Shown here: in pieces, positions 6,893-13,931 of the stretch
Position numbering within the stretch: the first letter of the stretch is position 1
How the letters are laid out: each line of letters begins with the position of its first letter
Assembly: GCA_022360105.1 (NCBI GenBank)
Contig: JAKSDL010000670.1
Span: 1-13,931, forward strand
Direction: 5' to 3'
Source of the DNA: Pseudomonadota bacterium
Lineage (GTDB): Bacteria; SAR324; XYD2-FULL-50-16; JAHJRI01
DNA: 13,931 nucleotides
Notes under the pieces: model-generated
The model's database searches: none
Told to the model about the DNA's origin: nothing
What the model saw: the letters and a program-made list of their open reading frames with translations, nothing else
Translations under genes and position numbers: made by a program

Positions 6893-7522
6893 CTAACCGC
6901 TAACCACCTCTTTTTCCATAAGTGCCGTGATCATCTCTTCAACAACGGAGCCTATCCGTTTCATGTGGGAGATACGTTCCTCCTCGCTACGGCCGGGGTA
7001 GTTTCTAAAAGCAATCAAAATACCGCTCAGGGAGGAAAAAAGGGAGTGAGCCAGCAACCTGGTATTTCCGTGGCACCCGGAATCTGCAATGATTGTTTCA
7101 AACAGATCCATTAATTGCCTGGAGATGTCGTTCAACTTCTCCAAGGACTCGTTTTCGTTGTTGCCATGGAGTGCAAAATGAGTGATCATTCTCCATCTGG
7201 CTTTATGATGGATGTAATAATCCAGAAAATGATCTATGGCCAGTTGCAGGGAGTTGGGTTGGTTGTTTTTTAGTTTTTTCTTTAAATCACCAATAAAATG
7301 ATTGGAGTCCCGATAAGCAATTTCCACGTATAAGGCTTCCTGACTGCTGAAATAGGTATAGATAGAAGACTTGGCCATTCCGGCGACTTTGGCGATTTCT
7401 GCCATACTGGCTTTGTCATAGGTCTTTTTTTCAAATACCTTTCTGGCCGCATCGATAATAATTTTTTGTCGGACTTCTCTTTCTTTTTCTTTGAGTTTGC
7501 CGAGAGTTCCCTGTTTTTCCAT
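6893..7522 (-). CDS. TetR/AcrR-family transcriptional repressor
   Basis: This 209-aa protein has the TetR layout. The N-terminal helix-turn-helix runs over about 20-65, with the signature ASMAEIAKVAGMAKSSIYTY at 38-57. An all-helical ligand-binding and dimerisation region of about 140 residues follows. The start is supported by AAGGA about 7 nt upstream on the minus strand. It is divergent from the dehydratase subunit genes, separated by 213 nt to the chosen start at 7736. That spacer carries a 5-3-5 inverted repeat of the kind bound by TetR dimers, so the protein most likely represses those genes and perhaps itself. The inducer is probably an acyl-CoA or organic acid linked to the reductase pathway; this is inferred from neighbours only. 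Its 3' end nearly meets the convergent propeller gene, and no terminator is visible between them. Confidence 0.9.
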   Translation of the reverse strand: MEKQGTLGKLKEKEREVRQKIIIDAARKVFEKKTYDKASMAEIAKVAGMAKSSIYTYFSSQEALYVEIAYRDSNHFIGDLKKKLKNNQPNSLQLAIDHFLDYYIHHKARWRMITHFALHGNNENESLEKLNDISRQLMDLFETIIADSGCHGNTRLLAHSLFSSLSGILIAFRNYPGRSEEERISHMKRIGSVVEEMITALMEKEVVSG

Positions 7523-7599
7523 GAAATTCCTTAATGGGTTGATTTTTGTGGTATCTCAAATCGTCATATCACAGGCTCTTAGGCTTAATCAAGTATTGG

Positions 7600-7628
7600 T
7601 TGACATTTCGACCGACGTTCGGTAACTA
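7600..7628 (+). promoter_or_regulatory. Candidate promoter for the dehydratase operon
   Basis: A perfect TTGACA at 7600-7605 is followed after 17 nt by TAACTA (7623-7628), a poor -10 match. The -35 is convincing and the -10 is not. The TetR-type inverted repeat fills the spacer, which is a typical arrangement for repression. Transcription from here would leave an untranslated leader of roughly 100 nt. Confidence 0.4.
7611..7623. promoter_or_regulatory. TetR-type operator (ACCGA-CGT-TCGGT inverted repeat)
   Basis: ACCGA and TCGGT form a perfect 5-bp inverted repeat around CGT, in the spacer between the TetR gene and the dehydratase genes and just downstream of a TTGACA box. ACCG/CGGT half-sites are common in TetR-family operators. 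A further ACCG half-site at 7630-7633 forms a second CGGT-6-ACCG pair with the right arm, which could seat a second dimer. Binding by the adjacent regulator is inferred. Confidence 0.65.
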
Positions 7629-7724
7629 AACCGTAAGACATCAATAATTATCAGCTATCGGTTATATTTGGAATAAAAGCCTGTGCCGGCGGACCAGAAA
7701 AGGCTAAATTAAGGTTAAAAATGC

Positions 7725-7730
7725 AAGGAG
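7725..7730 (+). promoter_or_regulatory. Ribosome binding site that selects the start at 7736
   Basis: AAGGAG ends 5 nt before the ATG at 7736. An in-frame ATG at 7721 lies upstream of it and would place this site inside the coding region, so 7736 is the better start. Confidence 0.75.
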
Positions 7731-7735
7731 ATATC

Positions 7736-8854
7736 ATGGATTTGTTTCAACCGTTTCACGATCTTGTGGGTGATCCGGCGGGGTATGCGCGCCAATGGAA
7801 GGAAAAGCATCAAAGGGAGGTGATTGGCACTTTTTGCAGCTACGCCCCGGAAGAAGTGATATTGGCTGCAGGCGCGCTGGGGTATAGAATTTTTGGAACA
7901 GGGACTGAAATCTCAAAAGCGGATGCGCATATGCAGGCCTACAGCTGTAGCCTGGTACGTGGAGCTTTGGAAGAAAGCTTAACGGGAGGCTTGGCATTCA
8001 TTGACGGTGTGGTGTTTCCCCATACCTGTGATTCGATCCAGCGTCTTTCCGATATCTGGAGAATCAACGTCAAGTCGGGGTTTCATCTGGATTTGATAAT
8101 GCCTGTTAAATTGAACACTGCAAGTGCCAGGGATTATATGGCAGATGTGGTAAAACGATTTAAATCCGATCTGGAGAATACCCTGGGAAGGGAGATTAGT
8201 GAAGATGATTTAAAAGAAGCGGCTAAAACCTGCAATGAGATCAGAGAAGTAATGCAACAGCTTTATTCGATCAGAATCCAATCTCCGGAAGCGATTAGGG
8301 GGGAGGATATGCATGTCATGGTCAAGGCCGGCATGATAATGGATCGATACGAATTCCTGGCTGCTGCGCGGAACATTGCAACTGAATTGCAAGGCAAGGC
8401 TGCTGATTCTTCATCAAACAAGAAACGATTTGTCCTTTCCGGTGGTTTGTGCAACATGCCTAATGTTTATGGGGCTATTGAGAATGCCGGAGGCGTTGTG
8501 GTCGGAGATGATCTCTGCACAGGGAACCGGTTTTACCAGGGCACGGTGAGTGAGGAGAGTGACATTTTAACGGACATAGCCAGACGCTACTCTGAAAGAA
8601 ATGTTTGCCCGGCTAAACATTCCGGTAACAGGGCCAGGGGGGAGAACCTGGTTAAACTGGCAAAAGAGGTTCAGGCAGACGGTGTTATTTATATATTTCT
8701 GAAGTTTTGCGATCCGCACGGATTTGATTATCCATACCTGAAAGAGATGCTGGAGGATAACGGAATTCCTTGCATGCTTTACGAAATGGAAGAGCAGCAA
8801 TCCGGTGACGGACAATTTGAAACCAGGTGCGAAGCTTTTGTGGAAATGCTTTAA
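7736..8854 (+). CDS. 2-hydroxyacyl-CoA dehydratase / benzoyl-CoA reductase-type small subunit (HgdB/FldC/BcrC-like)
   Basis: This 372-aa protein belongs to the PF06050 (HGD-D) family of [4Fe-4S] subunits. Related enzymes either dehydrate (R)-2-hydroxyacyl-CoA or reduce benzoyl-CoA, using electrons energised by a separate ATP-hydrolysing activase. Three conserved cysteines fit cluster ligands: SCSLVRG (Cys71), FPHTCDS (Cys98) and KFCDPHGFDYP (Cys305). Its length matches FldC/HadC/BcrC (about 375-385 aa). The start at 7736 is chosen because of its AAGGAG; 7721 would add five residues. The stop is 23 nt before the large-subunit gene, so the two form one operon. Small subunit first is the order I recall for bcrCB; fldBC, hadBC and hgdAB have the large subunit first. 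Substrate cannot be read from the sequence. Regulation is probably by the divergent TetR protein. Confidence 0.85.
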   Translation: MDLFQPFHDLVGDPAGYARQWKEKHQREVIGTFCSYAPEEVILAAGALGYRIFGTGTEISKADAHMQAYSCSLVRGALEESLTGGLAFIDGVVFPHTCDSIQRLSDIWRINVKSGFHLDLIMPVKLNTASARDYMADVVKRFKSDLENTLGREISEDDLKEAAKTCNEIREVMQQLYSIRIQSPEAIRGEDMHVMVKAGMIMDRYEFLAAARNIATELQGKAADSSSNKKRFVLSGGLCNMPNVYGAIENAGGVVVGDDLCTGNRFYQGTVSEESDILTDIARRYSERNVCPAKHSGNRARGENLVKLAKEVQADGVIYIFLKFCDPHGFDYPYLKEMLEDNGIPCMLYEMEEQQSGDGQFETRCEAFVEML

Positions 8855-8877
8855 TGGCTTAAGTTTTAGGAGATACG

Positions 8878-10122
8878 ATGTCGGATGCGGAAAAAACAAT
8901 AGATCCTGAAAAGGAACGGCGCAAAATCAAAAGCGTCAAGAAGATGAAAGAGATTATGACCAACTATTACATCGAGGCAAAAACCGCGGACCAGAGTGGG
9001 AAGAAAATTGCCTGGATTACCAGTGGTGGTCCGGTAGAACCATTGTTGGCTATGGATGTAATCCCTGTTTATCCGGAGAATCATGCTGCTATGATAGGTG
9101 CTTCAAAAATGGGACCTGATCTTTGTGAAAAGGCTGAAGAGATGGGATACCCGCGGGATCTATGCTCATATGCGAGATCAGATATATCCTGTGCCACAGT
9201 GGATGGGGGACCGATTGGCGGGTTACCCAAACCGGACATGTTGGTATGCTGCAACAATATTTGCGGAACAGTTCTAAAATGGTATGAAATCCAGGCTCGT
9301 TACTTCGATGTGCCCTTGTTTATTTTGGATACGCCGATCAGTCACACGGAATTTAGTGACGAAGCCCATCGCTATGTCAGAAGACAATTTGAGGAATACA
9401 TGGTCTTTTTGGAGGAGCATTGTGATGGCAAGATGGATTATGACAGGCTTCAGGAAATCGGAAAAATGTCTATCAAGGGCCAGAAGCTTTGGCAGGCCGT
9501 ACTGGATACAACCATGCATAAACCGTCACCCATGAGTGCGTTTGATGCATTTTTTCATCTGGCCCTGATTGTAACACTTCGCGGTACCGAAACTGTCGCT
9601 GAATACTACCAGGAACTGCTTGACGAGATGAACCGGAGAATAACAGAGGGAATCAGTGCAGTACCCGATGAGAAAATAAGGCTGTTGTGGGATAATTTGC
9701 CAATCTGGTACCGCACCAAATGGCTTTCGGAAACCTTTGCCGCTCACGATGCCTGCCTGGTAGCAGATACCTATACCTCTGCCTGGTGCGGTTCGCTAAA
9801 ATACCTGGATGAGGATAATTTTTTTGAATCAATGGTGCAGGGTTACTCCAGGATCTATTTAAATATCGGAGTAGACGCCATGGCGGAAGAGGTGATTGGT
9901 ATGGTTGATAAGTACAGCGCCGATGGCCTGGTCATGCATTCCAATCGTAGTTGTAAACCGTATTCGCTGGGACAATACGATATTCAGGAAATTGTACAAA
10001 AACGTTGTGAGATTCCAACGTTAATCATTGAAGCAGACATGGTAGATTCGAGGAGCTTTTCCGAAAGTCAGATCGAGACGCGTATCGGAGCGTTTATGGA
10101 GATAATCAAGAATAAAGCATAA
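8878..10122 (+). CDS. 2-hydroxyacyl-CoA dehydratase / benzoyl-CoA reductase-type large subunit (HgdA/FldB/BcrB-like)
   Basis: This 414-aa protein is the second PF06050-type subunit and would pair with the upstream product to form the heterodimeric catalytic component. Conserved features are KKIAWITSGGPVEPLLAMDV (42-61), DLCSYARSD (Cys96), LVCCNNICGT (Cys124, Cys125, Cys129) and HSNRSCKPYSLGQYD (Cys359). These match the cysteine pattern of cluster-binding subunits such as FldB, HadB and BcrB. An AGGAG at 8868-8872 lies 5 nt before the ATG. The N-terminal 40 residues are charged and helical. No activase gene (ASKHA-type ATPase such as HgdC, FldI or BcrA/D) follows; instead the transcript meets a hairpin terminator. 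Whether this is a dehydratase or an aromatic-ring reductase is unresolved. Confidence 0.85.
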   Translation: MSDAEKTIDPEKERRKIKSVKKMKEIMTNYYIEAKTADQSGKKIAWITSGGPVEPLLAMDVIPVYPENHAAMIGASKMGPDLCEKAEEMGYPRDLCSYARSDISCATVDGGPIGGLPKPDMLVCCNNICGTVLKWYEIQARYFDVPLFILDTPISHTEFSDEAHRYVRRQFEEYMVFLEEHCDGKMDYDRLQEIGKMSIKGQKLWQAVLDTTMHKPSPMSAFDAFFHLALIVTLRGTETVAEYYQELLDEMNRRITEGISAVPDEKIRLLWDNLPIWYRTKWLSETFAAHDACLVADTYTSAWCGSLKYLDEDNFFESMVQGYSRIYLNIGVDAMAEEVIGMVDKYSADGLVMHSNRSCKPYSLGQYDIQEIVQKRCEIPTLIIEADMVDSRSFSESQIETRIGAFMEIIKNKA

Positions 10123-10131
10123 TACCGGTTT

Positions 10132-10163
10132 GGGCAGTTTGCTGCCCATAATCACTTTTTTTT
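10132..10163 (+). terminator. Rho-independent terminator of the dehydratase operon
   Basis: GGGCAG-TTTG-CTGCCC is a perfect 6-bp stem with a 4-nt loop, beginning 9 nt after the stop of the large subunit. After 8 nt comes a run of eight T (10156-10163). The T-run doubles as the 3' end of the convergent response regulator gene, where it encodes the lysine tail. On the minus strand no T-run follows the stem, so it should act on plus-strand transcripts only. Confidence 0.75.
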
Positions 10164-10748
10164 CTTCATTTTTTTTACATACCACTCCTCCTTACCATAA
10201 AGAGTATCAGCACAGTTTTCGCACAATCCGTGACTGAATTCTGCATCCGTATTGGTTTCAATATATTCTTCAACCTGTTTCCAGTATCCTTCGCCATCCC
10301 TAATGCTTTTGCAACTTGAGCAGATGGGTATAATTCCTCTTAGTGTATTAATTTCCTCCCGGGCTCTTTTAATAGCAAGATGGTTTTCGATCCGGGCCAT
10401 AAGTTCGATGGGATAAAACGGTTTGGTGATGTAATCCACTCCACCAATCTTAAATCCCTTAACGATGTCTTCGGCCTCTTTTTTGGCGGTGAGAAATATA
10501 ATAGGAATATCCTTAAGCTTCTTGTTGGTTTTGATCTTTTCACAAACCGCGTAGCCGTCCATTTCCGGCATCATGACATCCAGCAGGATCAAATCCGGTT
10601 TTTCAGCCTCCAGGTATGCCAAAGCATCTGCGCCTCTGGTTGCAAAAGCCAGTTCGTACTGATCTTCCTTGATGATACTCCCCAGAAGCTGAATATTCTG
10701 GGGGTTATCGTCAACGATCAAAATTAATTCCCTTTTTTTCTCATCCAT
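10152..10748 (-). CDS. Response regulator: receiver domain plus CxxC...CxxC tail domain
   Basis: This 198-aa protein has a complete receiver domain at about 8-123: acidic pair Asp13/Asp14, phospho-acceptor Asp57 in LILLDVMMPEMDG, Thr87 in IIFLTA and Lys109 in ITKPF. Instead of a DNA-binding or enzymatic output it has a short helix and a compact domain, PICSSCKSIRDGEGYW (Cys143, Cys146) and GLCENCADTLYG (Cys176, Cys179). This fits a four-cysteine metal-binding module, a tail I recall from many deltaproteobacterial regulators. It ends in a lysine-rich tail. Its ATG overlaps the last codons of the histidine kinase gene by 8 nt, and an AGGAG lies just upstream inside that gene, so translation is probably coupled. 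It is likely a phosphorylation target of that kinase. How it produces an output is unknown. Confidence 0.88.
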   Translation of the reverse strand: MDEKKRELILIVDDNPQNIQLLGSIIKEDQYELAFATRGADALAYLEAEKPDLILLDVMMPEMDGYAVCEKIKTNKKLKDIPIIFLTAKKEAEDIVKGFKIGGVDYITKPFYPIELMARIENHLAIKRAREEINTLRGIIPICSSCKSIRDGEGYWKQVEEYIETNTDAEFSHGLCENCADTLYGKEEWYVKKMKKKK

Positions 10749-13719
10749 TGGTTTGCTCCTGTTGTAGCAACGCTTCAGTCAGTTTTTGAAAATCAGACAG
10801 GCAATGCTGGATCGCAGAAATATCGAATGTTTTGGCAGCCTGCATAAGCCTGGAACTGCAAGCAACCAGCTGGGAACAGCCGGCATCACTGCCTAGCTGT
10901 TTCAGTTCGGAAGAAAACTGCTTGACATCATTAATTTTAAACACCCCTTTCATCTGCTGAAACCACGGCATGTATTTTTTTCTGATGATCTCATTTAAAT
11001 TCAGCAATTGGATGTCATCAATTTCAATTAAGTCAGTTGAGACTTTGGTATTGTTTTTCTCTTGGGTTGATTCGGTTGCTCGTTCAAATTGCCGATCAAG
11101 CGTTTCGACCAGTTTTGCTATGTTCAAGGGTTTGGTCAGCACATGTTGTATATTATGATCCGAATTCTTGAAGCTTTCAAATTGTTCAGATGAGTTTGAA
11201 ATTGCAATCAAGGGAATATGTTGTGTCAAGGGATCGTTTTGTAATGATGCTGCAACATTTAACCCTGCCGATTCCGGCATTATCATATCCAGGATAATCA
11301 CATCGGGTTTGATGTCTCTGGCAAGGTTCAACCCATCTTTACCGCTTATGGCCGTGACCGATCTTAAACCCATCTTCTTTAGTAATTCATCCAGGGTATA
11401 GCGGCTGGATGGTTCATCATCAATTGTAAGCACTGTACCGGTGAGATATTGAATATCGCTTTCGTATGAACCCAGTAGATTATCTTCCATTACTTGTGAA
11501 GATGCTTGAACGCTGCGCAGTATGACTTCGAAACGACTGCCCTCACCGACCGCGCTTTCTACCCTTATCTCACCATTCAAAAGTTCGACCAGCTTTTTGC
11601 TGATCGACAATCCCAGGCCTGCTCCTTCAAACTTTCGATTTGATTGAGCATCCTGTTGTCGAAACGATTCAAATATAAGATCAAGATCATCCTCCGGAAT
11701 GCCAATGCCCGAGTCTTGAATGATGATGGAAAGATCCAGGGTGTTCTTCTCTTCATCGACTGCAGTTTTGCTTACCTCCATGGTGATCAATCCCTTTTCG
11801 GTATATTTTACTGCATTGCCCAGGAGATTGATCAGAATCTGGCGTAATCTTGTTGAATCGGTAATAACCACGTTTGGAAGGCCTTCCTGGTATTTCAGCT
11901 CAAAGTTAAGGCCTTTTTCTTCGATTTGCCCCTCGAAGAGCCTTTTTATATCGATAAAAATGCTTTTCAGTTCGATGGATTGGGGAGTGATTGTCATCAT
12001 TCCTGCTTCGATTTTTGATAGATCAAGAATGTCATTGATGATGATTAACAGGTTTTGCCCGGCAGTTTTAATGGATCTCAAATGCCGTTTCTGTTGCTTA
12101 TCAGTCAGCATTCCTTCCAGGAATTCACTATAACCGATGACAGAATTCAGCGGTGTGCGGATTTCATGACTCATGTTAGCCAGAAACTGCGATTTGGCTT
12201 TGTTGGCTGCCTCCGCTGAATCCCTCGCTTCCTTTAGCTTTTGCTCCGTCAATCTCTGCTTGGTTACATCCCGAAGGAGACCAACCATTACTTTTTTGTC
12301 GGATTGAAAGAAAGTGCTGGTATTGAGTTCTGCGAAAAAGATACTGTTGTTTTTACGTTTCATGGGGAATGGCCCCATGCTGCCGGCCGTTTGCCCAGCC
12401 ATCTGTTCAAAGGCCGCAATCGCTTGCTGATGTACACTTTCCGGATGAATATCCTCAATGTTCATCCCCAGTAGTTCTTCCGAATCAAAACCAAACATGT
12501 CACATGTCGCTGCATTGACCGAGATAATATTTCTGGTCTCCGTTTCTGCGATGATGATGCCATCTCCTGCATTATCAAAAACGGTCTTAAACCTGTGTTC
12601 AGAGGCAGATAAAGCATCAAAAGCCTCTTCATTTACTTGTATCGTTAACTGAAGCCTGTTGACCATGTCCGAGAGGTTTTTTGTCATTTCGTTTAAAATA
12701 CGGGCCAAATCGCCCAATTCATCTTCATGATCAATGTTTATGGTTCCATGCAAATCGCCATTTTTCACTTCGGTTGCAAAGCGTGTGAGTTTTTCTACCG
12801 GTTTCACAAAGCGTTTTTCAGCAATCAAAGCAAAAATCAGCACAGATAGGAGTCCCACCAAAATTGCTCCGGCCAGATAAGCGAGAATTTTAAAGCTCAG
12901 TGACATGGCGTCCAGAAACGGTTGCTCGGCAATGACGTGCAAAGTCTGGTTTCCCATGTTCCAGGCTGTCTGGTTCATTATAACCCATTCATCGTTTAAT
13001 CCTTTTTGTAGCCCCGGTGTTTTGCTTTTATCTAAAAATGTTTGTTTTAACACCACGGTTGAATCGGCATGAGCAACTATTCTTCGGTGTGGATCGATTA
13101 AGTATATTTGACCGTTTACCTCCTTTTGAATTTCAGAAATGATTGCCCAGGCTTCTTTGAATCGAATATTGGATGTCAGAATCCCCAGAATCAGTCCTGT
13201 CTGTAAATCAATTATAGGTATAGCTAACGTGATATAAGGTTCTCCGCTATAGTCATCGAAAATCAGTTGACCTATGCTTGTCTGGCCAAATTGTGTGCCG
13301 AGGATTATAGCTTTGACATCGTAATACCTCTGGAAATACTCTTCGGAACAGTAAAAGGCCAAAGCACTGCAGGCTTTCAGTTTTCCTTTCTCATCCAGCA
13401 AGGCAACAGACCGAAACAACTGCCGACCGGATTTGGTTTTGTTGTTAACGAGGAGAGAAAATATGCGCTCCAGTTTTTTACCAGGCATGTTCGGCAAATC
13501 GTTAATGATTGCCTGGTTTTCCAGTAGGTCAATGGCCAGATTGAAATAGGATTGAATGCTAACCGCCGCACCGCGACTGATCTCTTTTTGATATGACATG
13601 GCATGTGTTAATTGACTTTGGTAGCCCTGCCAGCCTATAAACAGGCCAACTATGAGCAAAGGACCGACCGCCAGAATCAAAAACATAAACCTGAATCTGT
13701 TCCTGAGTGAAATTCTCAT
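10741..13719 (-). CDS. Membrane-bound hybrid sensor histidine kinase (sensor-HAMP-PAS-HisKA-HATPase-REC-Hpt-like)
   Basis: Numbered from the ATG at 13719, the 992-aa protein has: a membrane helix at about 11-30; an extracytoplasmic Cache-like sensor at about 40-270; a second helix at about 277-300; HAMP (about 301-353); PAS (about 372-490); HisKA with FLANMSHEIRTPLN (His518); HATPase with the N-box NLLGNAVKYT (Asn635), DSGIGI, FESFRQQD and GAGLGLSISKKL; and a receiver with DDE near 767-769, Asp811 in ILDMIMPES and Lys863 in LTKP. The C-terminal helical region (about 901-982) resembles an Hpt domain, but the expected histidine position is a serine (Ser937). The frame extends upstream to a TTG at 13809, adding 30 polar residues. 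The ATG is preferred because it places a basic n-region (RISLRNRFRF) directly before the first helix, as usual in this family, and has AGGA nearby. The gene overlaps the downstream response regulator. The ligand is unknown. Confidence 0.9.
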   Translation of the reverse strand: MRISLRNRFRFMFLILAVGPLLIVGLFIGWQGYQSQLTHAMSYQKEISRGAAVSIQSYFNLAIDLLENQAIINDLPNMPGKKLERIFSLLVNNKTKSGRQLFRSVALLDEKGKLKACSALAFYCSEEYFQRYYDVKAIILGTQFGQTSIGQLIFDDYSGEPYITLAIPIIDLQTGLILGILTSNIRFKEAWAIISEIQKEVNGQIYLIDPHRRIVAHADSTVVLKQTFLDKSKTPGLQKGLNDEWVIMNQTAWNMGNQTLHVIAEQPFLDAMSLSFKILAYLAGAILVGLLSVLIFALIAEKRFVKPVEKLTRFATEVKNGDLHGTINIDHEDELGDLARILNEMTKNLSDMVNRLQLTIQVNEEAFDALSASEHRFKTVFDNAGDGIIIAETETRNIISVNAATCDMFGFDSEELLGMNIEDIHPESVHQQAIAAFEQMAGQTAGSMGPFPMKRKNNSIFFAELNTSTFFQSDKKVMVGLLRDVTKQRLTEQKLKEARDSAEAANKAKSQFLANMSHEIRTPLNSVIGYSEFLEGMLTDKQQKRHLRSIKTAGQNLLIIINDILDLSKIEAGMMTITPQSIELKSIFIDIKRLFEGQIEEKGLNFELKYQEGLPNVVITDSTRLRQILINLLGNAVKYTEKGLITMEVSKTAVDEEKNTLDLSIIIQDSGIGIPEDDLDLIFESFRQQDAQSNRKFEGAGLGLSISKKLVELLNGEIRVESAVGEGSRFEVILRSVQASSQVMEDNLLGSYESDIQYLTGTVLTIDDEPSSRYTLDELLKKMGLRSVTAISGKDGLNLARDIKPDVIILDMIMPESAGLNVAASLQNDPLTQHIPLIAISNSSEQFESFKNSDHNIQHVLTKPLNIAKLVETLDRQFERATESTQEKNNTKVSTDLIEIDDIQLLNLNEIIRKKYMPWFQQMKGVFKINDVKQFSSELKQLGSDAGCSQLVACSSRLMQAAKTFDISAIQHCLSDFQKLTEALLQQEQTNG

Positions 13720-13931
13720 AATCCTGTTAAAAAAATTTACCGAATAGTCAATAAGGTTTGTTGGGTTCGATTTCTTTCTCACAAAAAGCAAGTATGAATC
13801 ATAGCCCAAACAAAGAGATAAAATAGTTCAGATGTTATTCATCCTGAATAACAAATGGCAGAGTACAACGGTGCATAATGTGGAATAAACCAAGATTATT
13901 GGTATCAGTATAGTTCATATTCTGACGAATG
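13720..13931. other. Non-coding leader region upstream of the histidine kinase
   Basis: These 212 AT-rich nt contain no credible coding frame on either strand and no tRNA-like or CRISPR-like structure. The region presumably carries the kinase promoter (minus strand), but no convincing -35/-10 pair was found. Its one distinct element is the inverted repeat at 13834-13852. The TTG-started extension of the kinase frame (13720-13809) lies here and is regarded as untranslated leader. Confidence 0.5.
13834..13852. repeat. Perfect 8-bp inverted repeat upstream of the histidine kinase gene
   Basis: GTTATTCA-TCC-TGAATAAC is a perfect 8-bp inverted repeat with a 3-nt centre, about 115 nt upstream of the kinase ATG. 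Neither side is followed by a T-run, so it is not a typical terminator. Symmetry, AT-rich arms and position suit a dimeric regulator's operator, but no regulator is assigned. Confidence 0.5.

Noticed and set aside
6880..6910. Possible terminator between the convergent propeller paralogue B and TetR genes.
   Set aside because: The genes are 3 nt apart, and no stem with a T-run could be found in either direction.
7721..7735. ATG at 7721 as the start of the dehydratase small subunit.
   Set aside because: The AAGGAG Shine-Dalgarno lies after this codon and is spaced correctly for the ATG at 7736.
11720..12133. Plus-strand 137-codon frame opposite the histidine kinase.
   Set aside because: It lies over the kinase HisKA/HATPase coding region, and its protein has no motif or plausible ribosome site; it is a shadow frame.
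13720..13809. Extension of the kinase by 30 residues to a TTG start.
   Set aside because: TTG is a rare start, the added residues are polar and unlike the family N-terminus, and the ATG at 13719 sits directly before the first membrane helix.

Overview
The window looks like a chromosomal segment of an anaerobic Desulfobacterota (deltaproteobacterial) bacterium. The reasons are a 2-hydroxyacyl-CoA dehydratase / benzoyl-CoA reductase-type gene pair, a TetR regulator of the kind often found beside acyl-CoA genes, and a multidomain hybrid histidine kinase coupled to a CxxC-tailed response regulator. This is inference from gene content; no marker gene is present.

Region 1 (1-6889, + strand) is a compact, AT-rich run of genes with gaps of 17-27 nt and no visible internal terminator. 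It opens with the last 61 codons of a ketoacyl-synthase-like protein of the sort seen in type VI secretion (T6SS) accessory loci, which overlaps the next gene. Then come a DUF4150/PAAR-like spike-tip protein with a C-terminal beta-sandwich extension, and a 578-aa amidohydrolase-fold protein that keeps the family's metal ligands and is the best effector candidate. Three exported proteins follow. Two are paralogous, signal-peptide-bearing, propeller-like proteins of unknown function. Between them lies a lipoprotein made of a dead caspase-like domain, an FGE/SUMF1-like domain and a C-terminal domain that aligns without gaps to the extension of the PAAR-like protein. The simplest reading is a spike-carrier / enzyme effector / periplasmic self-protection module. 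The shared domain suggests that the lipoprotein and the spike recognise the same partner.

Region 2 (6893-10163) is a metabolic island. A TetR repressor (- strand) is divergent from two PF06050-type genes encoding the small and large dehydratase/reductase subunits. A perfect ACCGA-CGT-TCGGT inverted repeat, just downstream of a TTGACA box in the divergent spacer, is the likely operator. The pair ends at a hairpin plus T-run terminator. No ATPase activase gene is in the window, so activation must come from elsewhere.

Region 3 (10152-13931, - strand) is a two-gene signalling operon. It encodes a membrane hybrid histidine kinase (sensor, HAMP, PAS, HisKA, HATPase, REC, degenerate Hpt-like tail), followed with an 8-nt overlap by a stand-alone response regulator with a CxxC...CxxC tail. 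About 210 nt upstream of the kinase are non-coding and hold a perfect 8-bp inverted repeat. No RNA genes, CRISPR arrays or insertion sequences were seen.
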